In this document: in pieces, positions 38,233-52,951 of the stretch
Layout: the number at the start of each line of letters is the position of its first letter
How positions within the stretch are numbered: the stretch's first letter is position 1
Assembly (NCBI RefSeq): GCF_037975245.1
Contig: NC_092562.1
Span: forward strand, 28,221,554-28,285,553
DNA: 64,000 nucleotides
From: Apostichopus japonicus
Taxonomy: Eukaryota; Echinodermata; Holothuroidea; Aspidochirotida; Stichopodidae
Direction of reading: 5' to 3'
Made by a program: the position numbers and the translations under genes
The notes under the pieces: model-generated
What the model was told of the DNA's origin: nothing
The model's database searches: none
What the model saw: only the letters and a program-made list of their open reading frames with translations

Positions 38233-41200
38233 CCTACATATAACTCAATGGACTGGGAAATGGCCCGTTGTGATTTTGAAGGGGCACAGTAACAGCAAAT
38301 GTATATACTGATCAACTCACCAACAACAGAACATATTGCGTGGTATTCTGGGTAATTCAGGTGCGTTGTTTAGGGGAAGGGGTTACTAAGTGTGGAAACT
38401 TCCTCCGCAACAACTCTTTCCATTAGATATCGAATCTGTCATGCTGGTCCGTGAGTTTCGTTTTTTTTCGGTTGTTTTTTGGTAGGGGGTGAGGGATGTG
38501 GTGAGACGCGGCGTGAGAAGGGGCGGGGCGGGGGGCGGGGTGCTCGAACTGTGATGGCACAACGTATAATCATATACAGATTTGTTTCAGTTGGTAAGCT
38601 TGTTAATATTGGCTATAGGCTTCTAATGTTAAACGTATTTGGAAGTCACATTTTACAAATATTAATTTTAACGCATTATCTGGTGCTATAAGCGAGATTT
38701 CAGTGATATGAAACTTTCTACCAATAATGCCACCTTTCCTACATCTTTGAACCGCATCGGTTTATCTCGAACAAGATCAATGACAGCTGACCCACAATTG
38801 TTGATCCAACCATGGAGCTATCTGTTTATAGCTCCATGATCCAACCTAAAACCATGACCAAAATTATTTGTCACAAAGCAATAGGCCCTATACAATTGGT
38901 AAGGGAACAGATTCGGGACGTTGCATTTACACAAAGCGTAACCCAAGAGACAATCACCACAAATATTCCACAGTTTAATAGTTTGGAAAACAATTACATA
39001 TAGGGCCTATATATGTTTGTCAATTTGAGCTTTGTTAGGGTAATAACCTCGTATATTGAACGAGATTCGAAAAAGTGGCCAAAATACCAACAAAATTGGC
39101 TCGACATTTTGTTTATCATTTGCTATATAACTAACGGTCTATATTATCAACTCACCGTGTAGACTAAAATCAACCATACCGTTATGTATGTCTGCCTAGA
39201 TAATTACCATCACAATGGATATACGATGAATAAATTAAATCGTTTAGCATGCCATGTCTAACCTGCAACGTTCTGCCTTGCTCGTTACTTGAGAAGTATT
39301 TATCAGCTCTAAGGAACGCCGAAAGAGACCAAGACATTAGAAACGAACTCCGGGTAAACAAAACAACCTTAAAGTTAAAAACACCATGTTATTGATCAAC
39401 TGTTAGTAGAGTTGGCAAACATATTGACGTAGTATATCTTTGTCGTTTTTCAAATTAACCAATAAATAATTCGCGACCTTTAAATGATAAGTTACATTCA
39501 TATTTTCAAATATTACCCCGTTGCTATGGGGAAAGAAAAACGCCTGATTATAACTGAATCAGTTAATTGATATAACAGATTTCTTAATATTTCCTGTCTA
39601 CTCATTAACCAATACATCAAGAAATGATAAATATAAGTATCATATTTCTTAAATTTGCCAATGAAGTGAATTATTAGCCGCCGTTTAAAACCATTTACAA
39701 TTATTACTTATACTTATTACTTAAGCACCACACACGTTGCCAGCATTCTTTATACAGTGAGTGGTTCATCGAATGTAGTTCAAACCACTTCCGTTCCAGT
39801 TTCAACGCAGTTCAACCATGCGAACCAAAGAGTTAATGAACTTTGCGTGTATACGCCTTCATGCATGGTTGCATTATATAAGGACGCGTGCATTTGTGTG
39901 CATGAAATAGGTTGGTGACGGGTCGGGTGGGTGGGTGGGGGGGGGGATATATAGCCCGACCGATAATATATCCTTCACGTCCAACAAAAAAAAAAGAAGA
40001 ACTCAGATAGTACGTATCACTGTCTAGGTAACAAATTGGAATGTGAAACCTTCAAATGAGAGATTCGAAATAGGAACTTATTTTTTTTTTTTTATAATTA
40101 ATCAAGCGGTAGTTTATATTATACCAGATATTGTGATTTTCGCGGTCTCATACCCCGAGCGCCAAATAACGAATAAACACTCTGTGCATGCTTTGGGTTT
40201 CGTTACGTTCGCTTTACGTATCGCTACAACAAGGAAGCTGGTATGGACGAGAACTCACTAGTCAGAACTATTTCGTAGTATACGAAAGTACCCAAAGAGG
40301 TACTCAACTGAGGCTCATATTATATGCTAATAGACTTTAGTTGCGACTTTAGAGTAAATAGCCTACAGATTGATCTATCGCGATTGTCATCCATTTAGCA
40401 ATTAATGCGTTTAGTGGAAAACAGGGTTTGGGCGGAGGGGGGGGGGGCTTGGGGGGGGTCGTATATTCCTAACCCTATAGTTTATATTTAGTAGAGGTCC
40501 CTGAATGGGTATCTAATCGTGTGACTAACGGAAAGGGTCATTCCAGGAGTGGATGTAAGATTTTAAGAAAGGAGTTACCACGTGGTGGTTGAAGCCCGGT
40601 CTCCCGTGTAGAGGCATCCGGTCCTCGCACACATAGACTTGAAATGATTTTTTTTTGGTGTGAAAGGTTGGAAACCATGGCTCTGCGCAAACTGTTCTTT
40701 CATATCAGGATTATATGTACAAAATACTAGAGAAAAGTTCATTTTTAGTGCTACTGGCAATGATCTTATATAGGCCAAAGCGAAAAGAAAAGAATAAAAA
40801 ACGTCCCGAATAAATCACTAAGACATATCAGAGACACGTAAATATTCACTCACGTTTGTCTTGGATCTCTGCCCCGGAGCCTATTGACTGGTTATATGCT
40901 TTGTTTACGTATTATATCAGCCTATACCGTCACAGATCCACATGAGAGTGAATATGTCTTCTTCCATAGATGGGCCTCTATTTTAGAACCACACAGCAGC
41001 CTCAGTTTTTGGAAGAAGTATAGCGATCGCTGATAAGGATGGTCTCGCTGGTAATTAACCGGCTTTTTCTAAAGTCTATTCGAACAGCAATTCCCGATAT
41101 CTGATGGTGATGAAAGGGTGAGTTACAAAGACACATATAGTGAGTAATCTACCATGCAAGAAATTGAGGGCCTGCAAAACTTACAAGGATACGTTTTGTT

Positions 41201-43349
41201 GTTTACTCATGCATGCGTATACGTGCGAGTCTTCGCAAATGAAAAGTTCAAACCTAGTCCATATAGAGTATATTGAACACCAGTGTATTAATACAGTTAT
41301 GCGGCAGTTGTTTACCACTACACTACGCGATCATATTTCCTTATTTACTCCTCAGTGGCTAGACATATATGGAGAACAATTTGTTTTTGATAATTCGCTG
41401 AAGAAATGAAAAGAGCAATACTAATAACAACAAAAGGAACAATGAACCCAAAGGACTAGTAAAAGAGGTCCGAAAGTAACCGTTATAAAATCAGAGGCCA
41501 GAAAAGAGGACCTTTTCCCAGTTGAATAGATACCCAAACACCCTCTCAATGGACATCAGTTGTCGTTCCTTTATGCTAGCTAATTATGTAGCCTACCTCG
41601 CGACCTCCGACAGATCAGTGGTGGTGTTATACGGGAGGGGGTGGGGGTGGGGACTATACAAACATGCATTTATCCAGCCAATCCACCTTCCCATGGGCCA
41701 CACTTGTTACTTATTCCAGTAGCCAAAAACAAAGCAATATCAATGCCGTTACCATGCACAAGGGCCTGTTTACTCGCATATGTTGAACTGTAGCAATTCA
41801 TCCAAAATACTACCATAAGATATCCTCGCAGCAGCCTTCAAGTTTCAAGTTGAGGTGCTACTAAAGTGCTGCTTACACCAAATTTCTACTTACTAAAAAT
41901 ATATAGTTGAAATTGTTTTATGAACTACGTATGTCTAGCTCCCAGCCTTACGTAAGAAACATTGATGCTTAATGCATGTTCATACGCAATACAAGAATCA
42001 CAAGAGCCCCTCCTTCCAGGTCAAAGGTCACTAGTATAACCTCCACATTGAACTTGATGTAAGCATTCTAGAATGTACTAAGTCTAAAACTGACCAAAAT
42101 TCCTGTCCTTGATATTCTGACCCTTCATACGATTTCTTAACACCGAGTTTGTTCAACTAAACTGAAATGACATCGAAATGAGGGCAGTATAACAATTTAT
42201 GAAGTTTGAAAAATGAGTGACTTTCTAACAAAGTATATTTGGTTCCAAAATTTAGACCTTTATGGTGTTAGTAGATTTTGTGATGAAAGTATGGACCGAA
42301 TGAAATATTGAAACAATTACGTTCATGCGTAACGATGACGGTATATGTAATTACTCACAATGTGTGACGTTATGGTCCCGGAGGGGATGGAGAGGGGTGG
42401 GGGGGGGGTGGTTGGAGTTTACATCTTTCCGCAATCCTATGTGGAAATTTTCTATATTAAACTTTCTCTATTATATGCAGTGTATTATTTTGAATAGTCA
42501 AGCTTAACTGCATTTAATATAGAAACTTTAAATTATAAAGTTTTTTTGGAAATTTCTGCGGATTTTTCTGTTCCTTGAATTACTATAGAATAGGGAAACG
42601 AGTGTGTGTGTGTGTGTATAAGGGCAACGATTGTCTTTAAAGCTCGAATAAAATCGAAGTTAGTAATAAATAGTCTAATGCTTACTGAACTAATATTCAA
42701 TAAAACAAAATATATCTAGTATTGTGTCTTAGACTAGTTTGATTAATATCAGCCATGTTTTTGAGTACCGATTGTGCAGTTGGGTGTTGGCCATATGATT
42801 GATGACATTTATATAATTTTTCGTTTGTAAACTTCCTAAGTTTACAAATAAAAAAATAAAACGTGGCACCTTTCCTTGAAGGACAAAGCTCAATGATGTC
42901 AATAGAACTCAAGGGGTTGTTAACACGTAATGATCTATATTTAGACTGAGGGACTTCCACCCTGTGTGTAAATACAACGCGGCTTAGCTATAGCAATGAC
43001 GCAATGATTAAACAGCCCAAAACCGAACACACACAACCTTTGATGGCATATTACTGTGATTCATGATTTGAGCTCATGATAAGGTATCATGAAACAACTG
43101 ACGGATTTCGAAAAAATTTCCCACTCAACGTGTAGTATGTATCGGTTAGAAACTGTGATTCCAATATTGACATATGGGTAACAGGAACTCAGTCATTATT
43201 TGCACATTGTCAATTATGAGTAGTGCGTTGCACATCAGATATGGAGAACATGTCACATGGACTTTATGGCGCCCGCAAAAAGTACACTAATACATACATC
43301 ATCTTCAGTGCATGATCACCAATATGTCACGCATGCATTGATGAATACT
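37517..43349. other. No gene seen; microsatellites and G runs
   Basis: Contains a (TA)n tract at 38176-38231, G-rich patches (38485-38545, 39925-39947, 40435-40460, 41635-41652, 42380-42412) and a (TG)n at about 42603. Open frames have no recognisable domain. Confidence 0.4.
38176..38231. repeat. (TA)n microsatellite
   Basis: About 28 uninterrupted TA units. Confidence 0.95.
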
Positions 43350-43350
43350 G

Positions 43351-43436
<86 letters not shown>

Positions 43437-43453
43437 TATGTATGTATATATAC
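43350..43453. repeat. (TA)n microsatellite with TATG interruptions
   Basis: About 100 bp of TA repeats with a few TG substitutions. Two open frames run through it only because TATATA has no stop in two phases. Confidence 0.95.
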
Positions 43454-44974
43454 GTAATCCGTTGAAAGGTAAACCAATTATGCTAGTATATGAATTGAAC
43501 GAATTACCAGATGACAGTAATTATGTCCTCATAAGCTGATTGCATCATTGGAGAATTCCATGCGAATTCTGTTCTGGTATTAACAACACATTGATTGTGT
43601 CGTTTATGGTTAGCGATGCTGCTGTAAAGCATAGCACTTCACGATAACATATACAACCTTTTCTGAATATTTAAAACAGCCGATAAAAAGTTTATTTCAC
43701 ATCTTCTCTACTTAGCACGAACAAGCGTATGTGGCTTATAAATCTTGTTGTCATATTACGTCATCGCTAATAAATAATATATATCATCTTATGGAGGGTT
43801 TTTGCTTGTATCTTATGCTTAAGACGTGACTGAGACAAGCGACCGTTAATTACAGGCGCTTACATGTATTAACACGGTGCTAACTTTCAGGCGTTCTCGG
43901 CTATACAAAGTTGTAACTATTTGGACAATTCGTTTGAAGTTCCGCATGCCGAAAACATAATCAAAGTTAATAAGAATATTCGATGACAAGATGTCTCTAT
44001 AGAATGACATAAAGGTGAAACCTGTGTGTGAGAAATGCTATAGTATAGATATATCGTCTAAGGGATAAACCATAATGTATATATACATATACATAAATAT
44101 ATAAAGTCAACTGTGTCGAACAATACTAGATCTGTTTTGGTGATATATTTGCCTTACACTAGAGATCAAACATGCATGATGCTAACCAAATCGATGGCAT
44201 TGTTACTACATATCTAGCATTTATGACCCGATATATTTCTTTGTTCTGGTGGGGTGTATTTGTTTAGGGTTTTATGGGATACTTCACAGCATGAACATAA
44301 ATTACTCTCGTCAAGTCATTCCTATTCTTGCAAAGTTTGTTCGTGCGTTTTTTTTTTCAGGCAACTTGACAACCACTTAACGTCCTATCTTGTGCCCGCA
44401 ATTTGTAATAACGGGAGAGAGATAGCGGGAGGGGGGGGGGGGGCACAAATGTTTGCGCTCTATATACAGATATAGGGAAGGTGTTAAACCAGCACTCAAA
44501 CTTACAAGGACAACTTGTAGTTGTTGAGTTAGTTTTCATCTTAGCTTAATACGAAAGTTGTTTCAGTCATGGCCAACAAATTAACTAGAATCGAATGGCA
44601 GTTAATAGCACAATACAAAGTAAATGATTATCTTTAGTTATAATGATGGCAATTATTAATGAAGATCGTTTCCCCAAACTGCTCAGAAAATCTTGAGCGA
44701 TATCCTAATTTAAATGTTGCGTCTGAGAGCTGCCATTTTTTGAGTTATAACATTCCTTTTGTTTTTCTTTCCTTATTTTCACGGTGAAAGACACTGAAAT
44801 CAATGTCATTTTTAGTTCATTTTAAGAAACTCCGTATTTTAGAAACAGTATTTGTAAAGCCCGTTTCTATTATAGAAAAGAAAATTCGTACTGAAAAAAA
44901 GAGAAAACCATTAAACATTCAAGCTTATATTGGTTTAATGATGTGATATTTAGACTTGCTCAAGTCTCCGGTCT

Positions 44975-45031
<57 letters not shown>

Positions 45032-47449
45032 GAACAGTGATAATGGTTGGGCTAGCTTCATCTTTACTGCAATCCCTATGGTAGGATATTTTCGTGCGGT
45101 ATAAAATGTCATACCACTGTGCCTTTGTTTGATCAATTGTTAGCGTGAGTATTGAAATTGCTTCATTTCTAAAAGTACTACATGCACACTTGAAGTAAAA
45201 TATACTGTCTCTGTGGTAGTGGTTTATGTTATCTTATGTGTACTTTAGGATTCCACGAAGTGCCCGAGTATTAGCAATTATAGGCAGTGAAACAAACAAA
45301 CATGGCGCTTTATCAAGAAATGAACGTTTCCAATATTTACCTCTTTACGCCACCCGGACATGCAAAGGTCGTAATTTATTCAATTCTTGGTAAAATGCCA
45401 TATAAACCGTGCCTCGCGAAATCAGACGACCGCAAACTTTTTAACTTCGAAATAAGCAATCAATACGATTATTGTAATCAATCAAATTGAGCAATCAATA
45501 CATCGGGAAAACATCAATGTTGGGTTTGATTACCCATGCGTAGGTATCATTCCAAAAATGGGGAGAAAAGGGGCTGTAGTTGGATCAAAAATATTAAAAA
45601 AAAGTGCTTAAATGTACTTCTTACGTATTCTTCATGAAATGCGTTGATATTCTGAACTTGTCCAAATCTATGTTCAAAGCGCAATATTTAATCCCGGCAG
45701 AGGAAAACGAAAGTTTATCATTGCAGTGAATGACGTAAGAACGTGAATTCACAAGACATGTTATACTTCTTTTGGCTACAAACTTTGATAATCAAAATTC
45801 GAAGCAATGAGAAAAGACAAACGTTACGCAGATGTACGTGCTTGAAATCAAAATTCTAAAGATTCTTTACCACGTGATAAATTCATTAGTATTATAGTCT
45901 CCCTACTACCGTGGTCCTGAAGGGCCAGACGAGTTGCAGACGGTTACTGTGTTAGTATAACACGACAAGATTATGAAAAATACGACATTTAACGTGTTGT
46001 CAACATAAGTGCAATATAACCAACTAGACATTTTGATCATTTTCGTGAGGATGGAATATCATCGTAAGTTGTAAAACTCGAAGGATATCGTAATAATAAC
46101 GTGCTGTCAAGAAACTTGAAACGCATTATAACTCAACAATTGGATCATTTTTTCGTAAGTCATCATCAGTCCGACGAAAATATACAAATTTGTCTCGAGA
46201 TGTCGCGTTCTATACTAACACACTTTGTCTGTACAAACTCTCCTTTCCCTTCAGAACGGCGAACTTTACACTATACCAGTTCATATTATGTGAATACTTC
46301 CTATGCTAAACAAATTGAAGATGAAAGTGATACCAGTTTCATGTACATTCTTTACAACCAAAGAAAAAAGAAAAAAAAATGCTTCAGGACACAGGGAACG
46401 TACGACAAGATCTTTTGAAATAATCTCTTGCGGTTTTTCAGATTTGAATTCAAGGTAGCGACTGGAATGCATTCATCCAACGCAGAGGAAATACTTATAT
46501 TGTGGCAAGTATCCCATTATCAGATTGGAAGAATTTCAAAGAGCCGGAAGCTATACATGTATGGATATGGATCCATTGAATAAAGAAAAAAGGATAAATA
46601 AAAACAGTATGAATACATTTCTTGAAGGTTTGGAAAGACGATATGAGTCTCCATTTTGCCGGTGTACTTAACGACGTCCGGGAATGGAATAGTTGAAATC
46701 TACACCAAAGGCTAAAATGAATAACCATCTCGAAAATATGGATGATAACATCATAAGTGGAAAAAAATGTTTGCATGTAATTAATGAGAAATGTTCATCC
46801 GGGCAATTCGTTCAGTCACGTGACACTGATGATCAGTTTTATCGACGTAAATTTCATATTTTGAAATTGAATGTATTTTGTTTGTTTGATAAATATTTTG
46901 TGGCTATTTTTGTCTATCAGAATAAAATATTCATACCCAACGTCGTTTGTGATCTTGACTTACAAGTTAACGTGTTAAATAATGAAGTAAAACATACTTT
47001 GAAAATAAGAAGTTTCGGTTCTCAGTTTGTGTTTTAATGTGATTAATACTAACATGAAAAGTGTCTGGGCAATAAAATGTTGATAATCTCATGAAAACAG
47101 CGTAATGTACCCCGTATTAACCTTTAAATAGTGGAGAAATGTCTATGACGGCCTCCCATAATTTTATTAATTTTCAATATTTTTTTCTGGTATAATCCTC
47201 ATCAGCTTTGGTAAAAAGACAATCAAACGCAGGCATCTGTATTTATGCCAATGGTATACGTGTGTATGGTTAGCACGTATAGTAGCTGAAAATGCTAACA
47301 GTAAATTTCCCATAGCCGAAAACAATCAAGCTTTATTTGATACCTTGCAAATAAGCTCTCTGGGTAATATCTATCCGGTTTGTAAACTGGATAAAATTTT
47401 CCAACAGGCAGACTAAACTATATCATATTTGTTTTCAAATCTTCTATAG
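43454..47449. other. No gene seen
   Basis: AT-rich sequence with a (TA)n tract (44978-45028) and a poly-G run near 44432. The frames at 46101-46418 and 46693-47037 are above 100 codons but show no domain and have AT-biased codons. Confidence 0.35.
44978..45028. repeat. (TA)n microsatellite
   Basis: About 25 TA units. Confidence 0.95.
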
Positions 47450-47930
47450 CAGGGGTTCCATAATTGGAGTGCATGAACCCCCAGGGGTGCGTGAGTCCAT
47501 CCCAGGGGGTTCGTGAGACGTTTCTGAAAGTCAAAACTAGAGTTCTTTTTGTTGAACTAAAATCTGATATATCATATAATTTAGTAATGTACAAAACTCT
47601 TTTCGCGTTCCATACGCATATGTTGCAATAGTATAGTACCGTACCGTGCATGTGATAAATAACTGAATTTTGACTTTGGTGAAGTTGGTGTACGCATGAC
47701 AGTACGTTGTGAAGATAAAGAGCTGATCTGATCTTGAAGTTTCCAAATAAATATTTGTTCATCTCTTGTTTTTTCTCTCAATATTACACTATGAACTTGA
47801 TCTTTTACAAAGCACTGTTATGAGTCTATAGTATAATAATGACTCAGATCGTGTCTCGAAAAGTTGGGGGTGCGTGGACAACTCTGACATCCACAGGGGT
47901 TCGTGGGGGAATAAAGTTAGGGAAAGCCTG
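47450..47930. mobile_element. hAT-type MITE with perfect 8-bp target duplication, 481 bp
   Basis: The left end is CAGGGGTTCCATAATTGG and the right end, read inwards, is CAGGCTTTCCCTAACTTT. The flanks are identical octamers TTCTATAG (47442-47449 and 47931-47938). The GGGGTGCGTGAG and GGGGTTCGTGG phrases just inside both ends are typical of hAT-derived elements. Three overlapping minus-strand frames inside (47418-47781) are not genes. Confidence 0.85.
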
Positions 47931-47938
47931 TTCTATAG

Positions 47939-48800
47939 AGTTTCATATTGTGGTTTTTCCAGGCTACGAAATCGAGAAGGGCTTCTTCCCTTCGACTGAT
48001 ACCAGAATATCCAAACTGTTGGTACGAATACAACAGGTATGTGTATATATGGGTAGGAATAACATCCCCATTGGTATAAGTATACTAATAGTATAGTCCT
48101 ACAAGGAATTCAATATGCTCCGAGTACTGGCACAACTATATACTAATCTAGGAGGACGAAAAGTGTGTAACAGTGCATGTAACAAGTACGAGCATGGACT
48201 CAATATAAATCTGGCTGGTACTTAATACTACATACTCAACATCCGTATTTGCGGACTTGGGTCTATAGTGTGTACATAAACTTTTGCCCCGTTGTAGCAT
48301 ATTTGCGGCAGCTTAACATAGATTTAACCTCCTTAGATTCTCACGACGTCAATGAGACAATATGACTAATATATGATTCAGTTAATAGCCATGTTCCCTT
48401 TGGTTAATTCCCCTTGTGTCGTTCAAAGTTCAAACGTAGGATTTCAAGGAAGGTAAATAAAAACGAGTAGATTATATCTAAATAAACTCGCAAGCGTTAG
48501 CTGGAATAGCGGAGAGCAACATGACAATGCATATATATATTTATTTATGATGGACCTATCACCTTTCGATGACCTTATGCATATGCAAACCCAGTGACGT
48601 CACGTGATAGTCCAAGCTTATAAATCAAGATTGTACATTACAGTCAACACTGCACGTTACAGCCCATTATGATATGTAATTGTCACTTATACACATTTCT
48701 ACTGTTTTATACGTTTGTACTGTTATTGTTTAACTGTAAAGAGATTGCACTTAATTTTATGAATTTTATAAATGTCAAAAATGTGAGACCTTCGAAGAAC
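47939..48800. other. No gene seen
   Basis: AT-rich sequence without motif-bearing frames. Confidence 0.4.
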
Positions 48801-49606
48801 TACAGTAGACATAGACACAAGAACATAGACACATTGATACTTGTTACAGTATACATAGAAAGAACATAGGCACACATATACTTGTTGCAGTTGGCATAAC
48901 ATGAGCATAGACACATAGACATTGTTACAGTAGGCATAGCATATATAACCATATAGACACCTGTTGCACTGAACATAGCATAGACATTGACACGTGTTGC
49001 ACTAGACATAACCTGATCATAGACACATATACACTTGTTGCAGTAGACATAACATAATCATATATACTAAGACACTTCATGCAGTATAGACATAGCATGA
49101 GCATAGACACACACATTTGCTACAGTAGACAAAGAAGACTATAGGCACATATATACTTGTTGCAGTAGACATAACATGAGCATAGACACATATACACTTG
49201 TTGCAGTAGACATAACATAAACATAGACACTTTTTGCAGTAGACATAGCATGAGCATAGACACACACATTTGTTACAGTAGACAAAGAAGACTAAATGCA
49301 CATATATACTTGTTACAGGAGACATAACATAAACATAGACACCTGTTGCAGTGAACATAGCATAGACATTGACACGTGTTGCACTAGACATAGCATGATC
49401 ATAGACACATAGACACTTGTTGCAGTAGACATAACATAAGCATATATACTAAGACACTTGATGCAGTAGACATAGCATGAGCATAGACACTTCTTACAGT
49501 AGAAATAGAAGAATATCGGCACATAGATATACTTGTTGCAGTAGACATAACATGAGCATAGACACTTGTTGCATTAGACGTACTGTAGCATAGACATAGA
49601 CACTCC
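48801..49606 (+). repeat. Minisatellite of CATAGACACTTGTTGCAGTA type
   Basis: About 800 bp built from CATAGACAC, TTGTTGCAGTAGACATA and ACATGAGCATAGACACA phrases, with a basic unit of about 40-60 bp and larger repeats of about 170 bp (ACACACATTTG ... AGACAAAGAAGAC). Six overlapping minus-strand frames are shadows of the repeat. Confidence 0.9.
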
Positions 49607-50693
49607 TTATTGTGTGCAGAAGAGCAACAAATAGAAACCTCCAAACTGATGGTTCGTTTATCGTCACTGTCTCTGTGTTTAAGTGGTCATATCATTGTCG
49701 TGTGCTTGAATACATTACAGAGTTGTTCGTTTTTCTTGAAATGGTTTAAGAAAGTAGACTTCTTACCACTTGAACCAATGAGATGTTGAGAGAATTGAAA
49801 GCTGCAATGTACTGTAAGGTACTGCAATGTACTGTAAGGTACAATGTTATGTGGAAAATGTTTATATTTTGGTTTCCTTTCCTACTAAACTTCAAATGGT
49901 CATTGACTAAATTTATTTACTTGTTATCGCGAAATGTTGTGTTATATAGCCACCGGAGCTACACCCCTTAATATACCAATCTGACTTAATGAAAAGGTAT
50001 CATAACCTAAGATATTATTATAGTATAAATAGTGCACAAGCCGACTTCATTTCTAGCAAAGAATCCTCGCTTCTTGTATAGTGTGACTTTAAAGCAAATA
50101 TCAGCTATATTTTATTCAGCTGGTTACGTTTGCATGTTACTTATATATACACTGACTCATTCACTTGTGATGATGATTCGCATTTACTTTCGCTAAACAC
50201 TAAAATCTTTAAGCAACGAAGCATGCAAATTGCCGCAGCTAGAAGAAGATACAGACAACTTCCACTTGATTTCCTGTCACTCTCTATTTTTTATGCAAAT
50301 GTCAAATTAACAAAAGGTCATATTTTCAAGCATATATTCGACATCTTCCAAAAACATCTATAAACTGTTCACGCACGAATCGGAAGAGGAAATCTACAGT
50401 GATTAAACGTAGCGAAAATGAACGTTAATAGACAAAATAATACACTTTCATGCCTGTAGAGATGTATACTCCTCTTCTGGTAACTGTGTGCATAATTAAA
50501 CATGTAATATTTTTCATCGGTGACATTTCCAGGGTTAGAGAAAAAAAAGAAAGATTCATTAAAGTGACATTTAGGATCGGTTCACTGATATATAAATTAA
50601 GAATAAAACAAAATGTTTTTTTTTTCAAACATCGAATTTTGTGTTTAATGAAAATTTGTGGTATTGTTTATAGGGGTTTATATGGGTTTGTGA

Positions 50694-50694
<1 letters not shown>
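49607..50694. other. No gene seen
   Basis: A short patch of ACTGTAAGGTACTGCAATGT (49810-49845) recalls the 5.4-kb satellite; otherwise AT-rich sequence without a gene. Confidence 0.4.

Positions 50695-50763
<69 letters not shown>
50695..50763. repeat. (TA)n microsatellite
   Basis: About 34 TA units. Confidence 0.95.
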
Positions 50764-50766
<3 letters not shown>

Positions 50767-52710
50767 TAGCAAGCTTAATAAGATTAGAATTGATCGCAAA
50801 AATATAACCTCCAGGATTTAATATGACGTAAAATTCAGAGGCTCTGACTTTTCGATCCATAGAGAAGAATATGAATCACAGTATAGCTTCACTAGTATCG
50901 TGTGCAAAGGATGATGTTCTGTTCTTCAAATTGAGTTTTAATGTGATGAATACTAACATCTGAACATGAAAAGTGCGACTATAAACAGTCGTGTATACCG
51001 GTACGAATCAGTAGCGTGTGCAAAGGGGACGAAGAGGGGGGGGGGGGTGGGGTGTGGAAGGGAGGGGCATTGGATACCTCCAACTCTATCGTTAGTCGAG
51101 CGTTTCTTCTTCTTCTTCTTCTTTTTTTCAATAGTATTTATTAGCGCAACCTTGCGTTTAGACTTAATTATAAACCTTACTTATATAATAGTCTAAATAT
51201 GCCCCACAATTCACCTTTTGACCTCTGAACTTTGAATTATTGTCTCTAGGGTGGACCCCATGCCCCTCTTCATGGGATTCAACGACCACACAGCTATATC
51301 CAGCATTCGTATGAAAAGAAATCCGCCTCCTATACAACCTGTCCATAGAGTATCATGGCCCTACCCAATAACAATCGGTGAAAATTTTAGAATATGGGAT
51401 TCCCTACCCCCTCCCCCTCCCCCTCCCACTCAGTCTTATATTGTCTAACTATTACTTGTCCTTTTACGACCTCTCAGTACAAAACATAAAGTATATCAAC
51501 TTTTTAAAGCGAATTCCTCAATTTTGTTGCTATTCTTCTTCATGCAGATTCACAGTTCATATTTGTCCTTGTGGTGTGCATGAAAACCGGACCTAGCATT
51601 TTTAAGACTATAAAGTTCAACAATTTAATGTGCATTTTCACAAGATGATGTCTGAATCAAAGATACAGCATCTTTCAAACGCAAATTTCTTTTGCGCACA
51701 ATTGCTTCGAAATTTTATTGAATATATGTGTATCATTAAAAAAAAATAAAAAAAGGTGGTTTTACGTTTGAGAGGCCCAGAAATCGGTGGTTTTACGTAA
51801 TAAGGGAGGCCCAGAAAGCCTGAAGCAGGATGTATAGAAATCTTATAGGATTAGTCCATGATAGGATTGTCAATAATATACGATTAGTATGTTAGGATAG
51901 GATTAGTAATGTTCTAGGATTAGTATCTTAATTACATCAAAAAATAAATCAACGCTTATATACTTAAAACTTACCTGTTCAATAGAGTAGTCCTATAAGG
52001 TGTATCCCACTACATAACACTATATAGGATTAGCCACGATGCATCAAGTCTTCATACAAGTGAAACACGATGGTTAATCTGATCAGAGCTTGCATGTGTA
52101 TCCGTTTATACAGATTTTGAGTCGAGTTTGCTATAGAACCATCGCTCACACCTCTGCGGAAGTCGATTACACACTGCAACGTCTGACTTTCCTCACGTAT
52201 ATATAACACTTAGAAATACCGTCTGTCGTGAAGCCGTAAAATAACGCGTGGGGATTCGGCCTACTTTAGGCATCAAAATGTGACCAAAAAAAAATCGAAA
52301 ATATACTTTCACAAAGAATAAATGCTTTTATTCCTGTCACGTTCGTGTCCTGATTTATTTATTAATTATGTTTATTTATACCTTAAATCGTGCTTTTCAT
52401 TAAACAAAATAAATTGACGTTTGCATATTTTTAATAGCCTACTCGACCAGACAAACGTTTATCCTTAGACACGCACTTCGCCGAAATGATACAGACATTA
52501 TTGAGGTAACTCGTAAAATATGCATATATACAATTTATATACCGGACTAGATAAGGTGAAGTGATTCAAGAGTATGTAACTAAAATAAGATGAATTCACG
52601 ATCGCATTTAACTCGAATATCAGCGGAAATCACAGTTCAACAGGTTTTAAAATGAGGCCATTAAAGGTGGGCATTTCCTGTATAAATATATACATACATT
52701 CCTTCTTTCC
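50764..52710. other. No gene seen
   Basis: Contains a CAGTAGCGTGTGCAAAGGGG phrase followed by a poly-G run (51016-51060) that resembles the start of the MITE at 14008, but no matching right end was found. Also a CTT run (51107-51127) and CCCTCCCCCT repeats (51408-51430). Confidence 0.35.

Positions 52711-52951
<241 letters not shown>

Noticed and set aside
46693-47037. 114-codon plus-strand frame
   Set aside because: No ATG at its start, AT-biased codons, no motif and no flanking splice signals that I trust; same view of 46101-46418.
48723-49644. Cluster of minus-strand frames of MSTATSVYV type
   Set aside because: All overlap and all are shadows of the 48.8-49.6 kb minisatellite.
51016-51060. 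Left end of another CAGTAGCG-type MITE
   Set aside because: Looks like the start of the 14008 element, but no matching right end or target duplication could be found.
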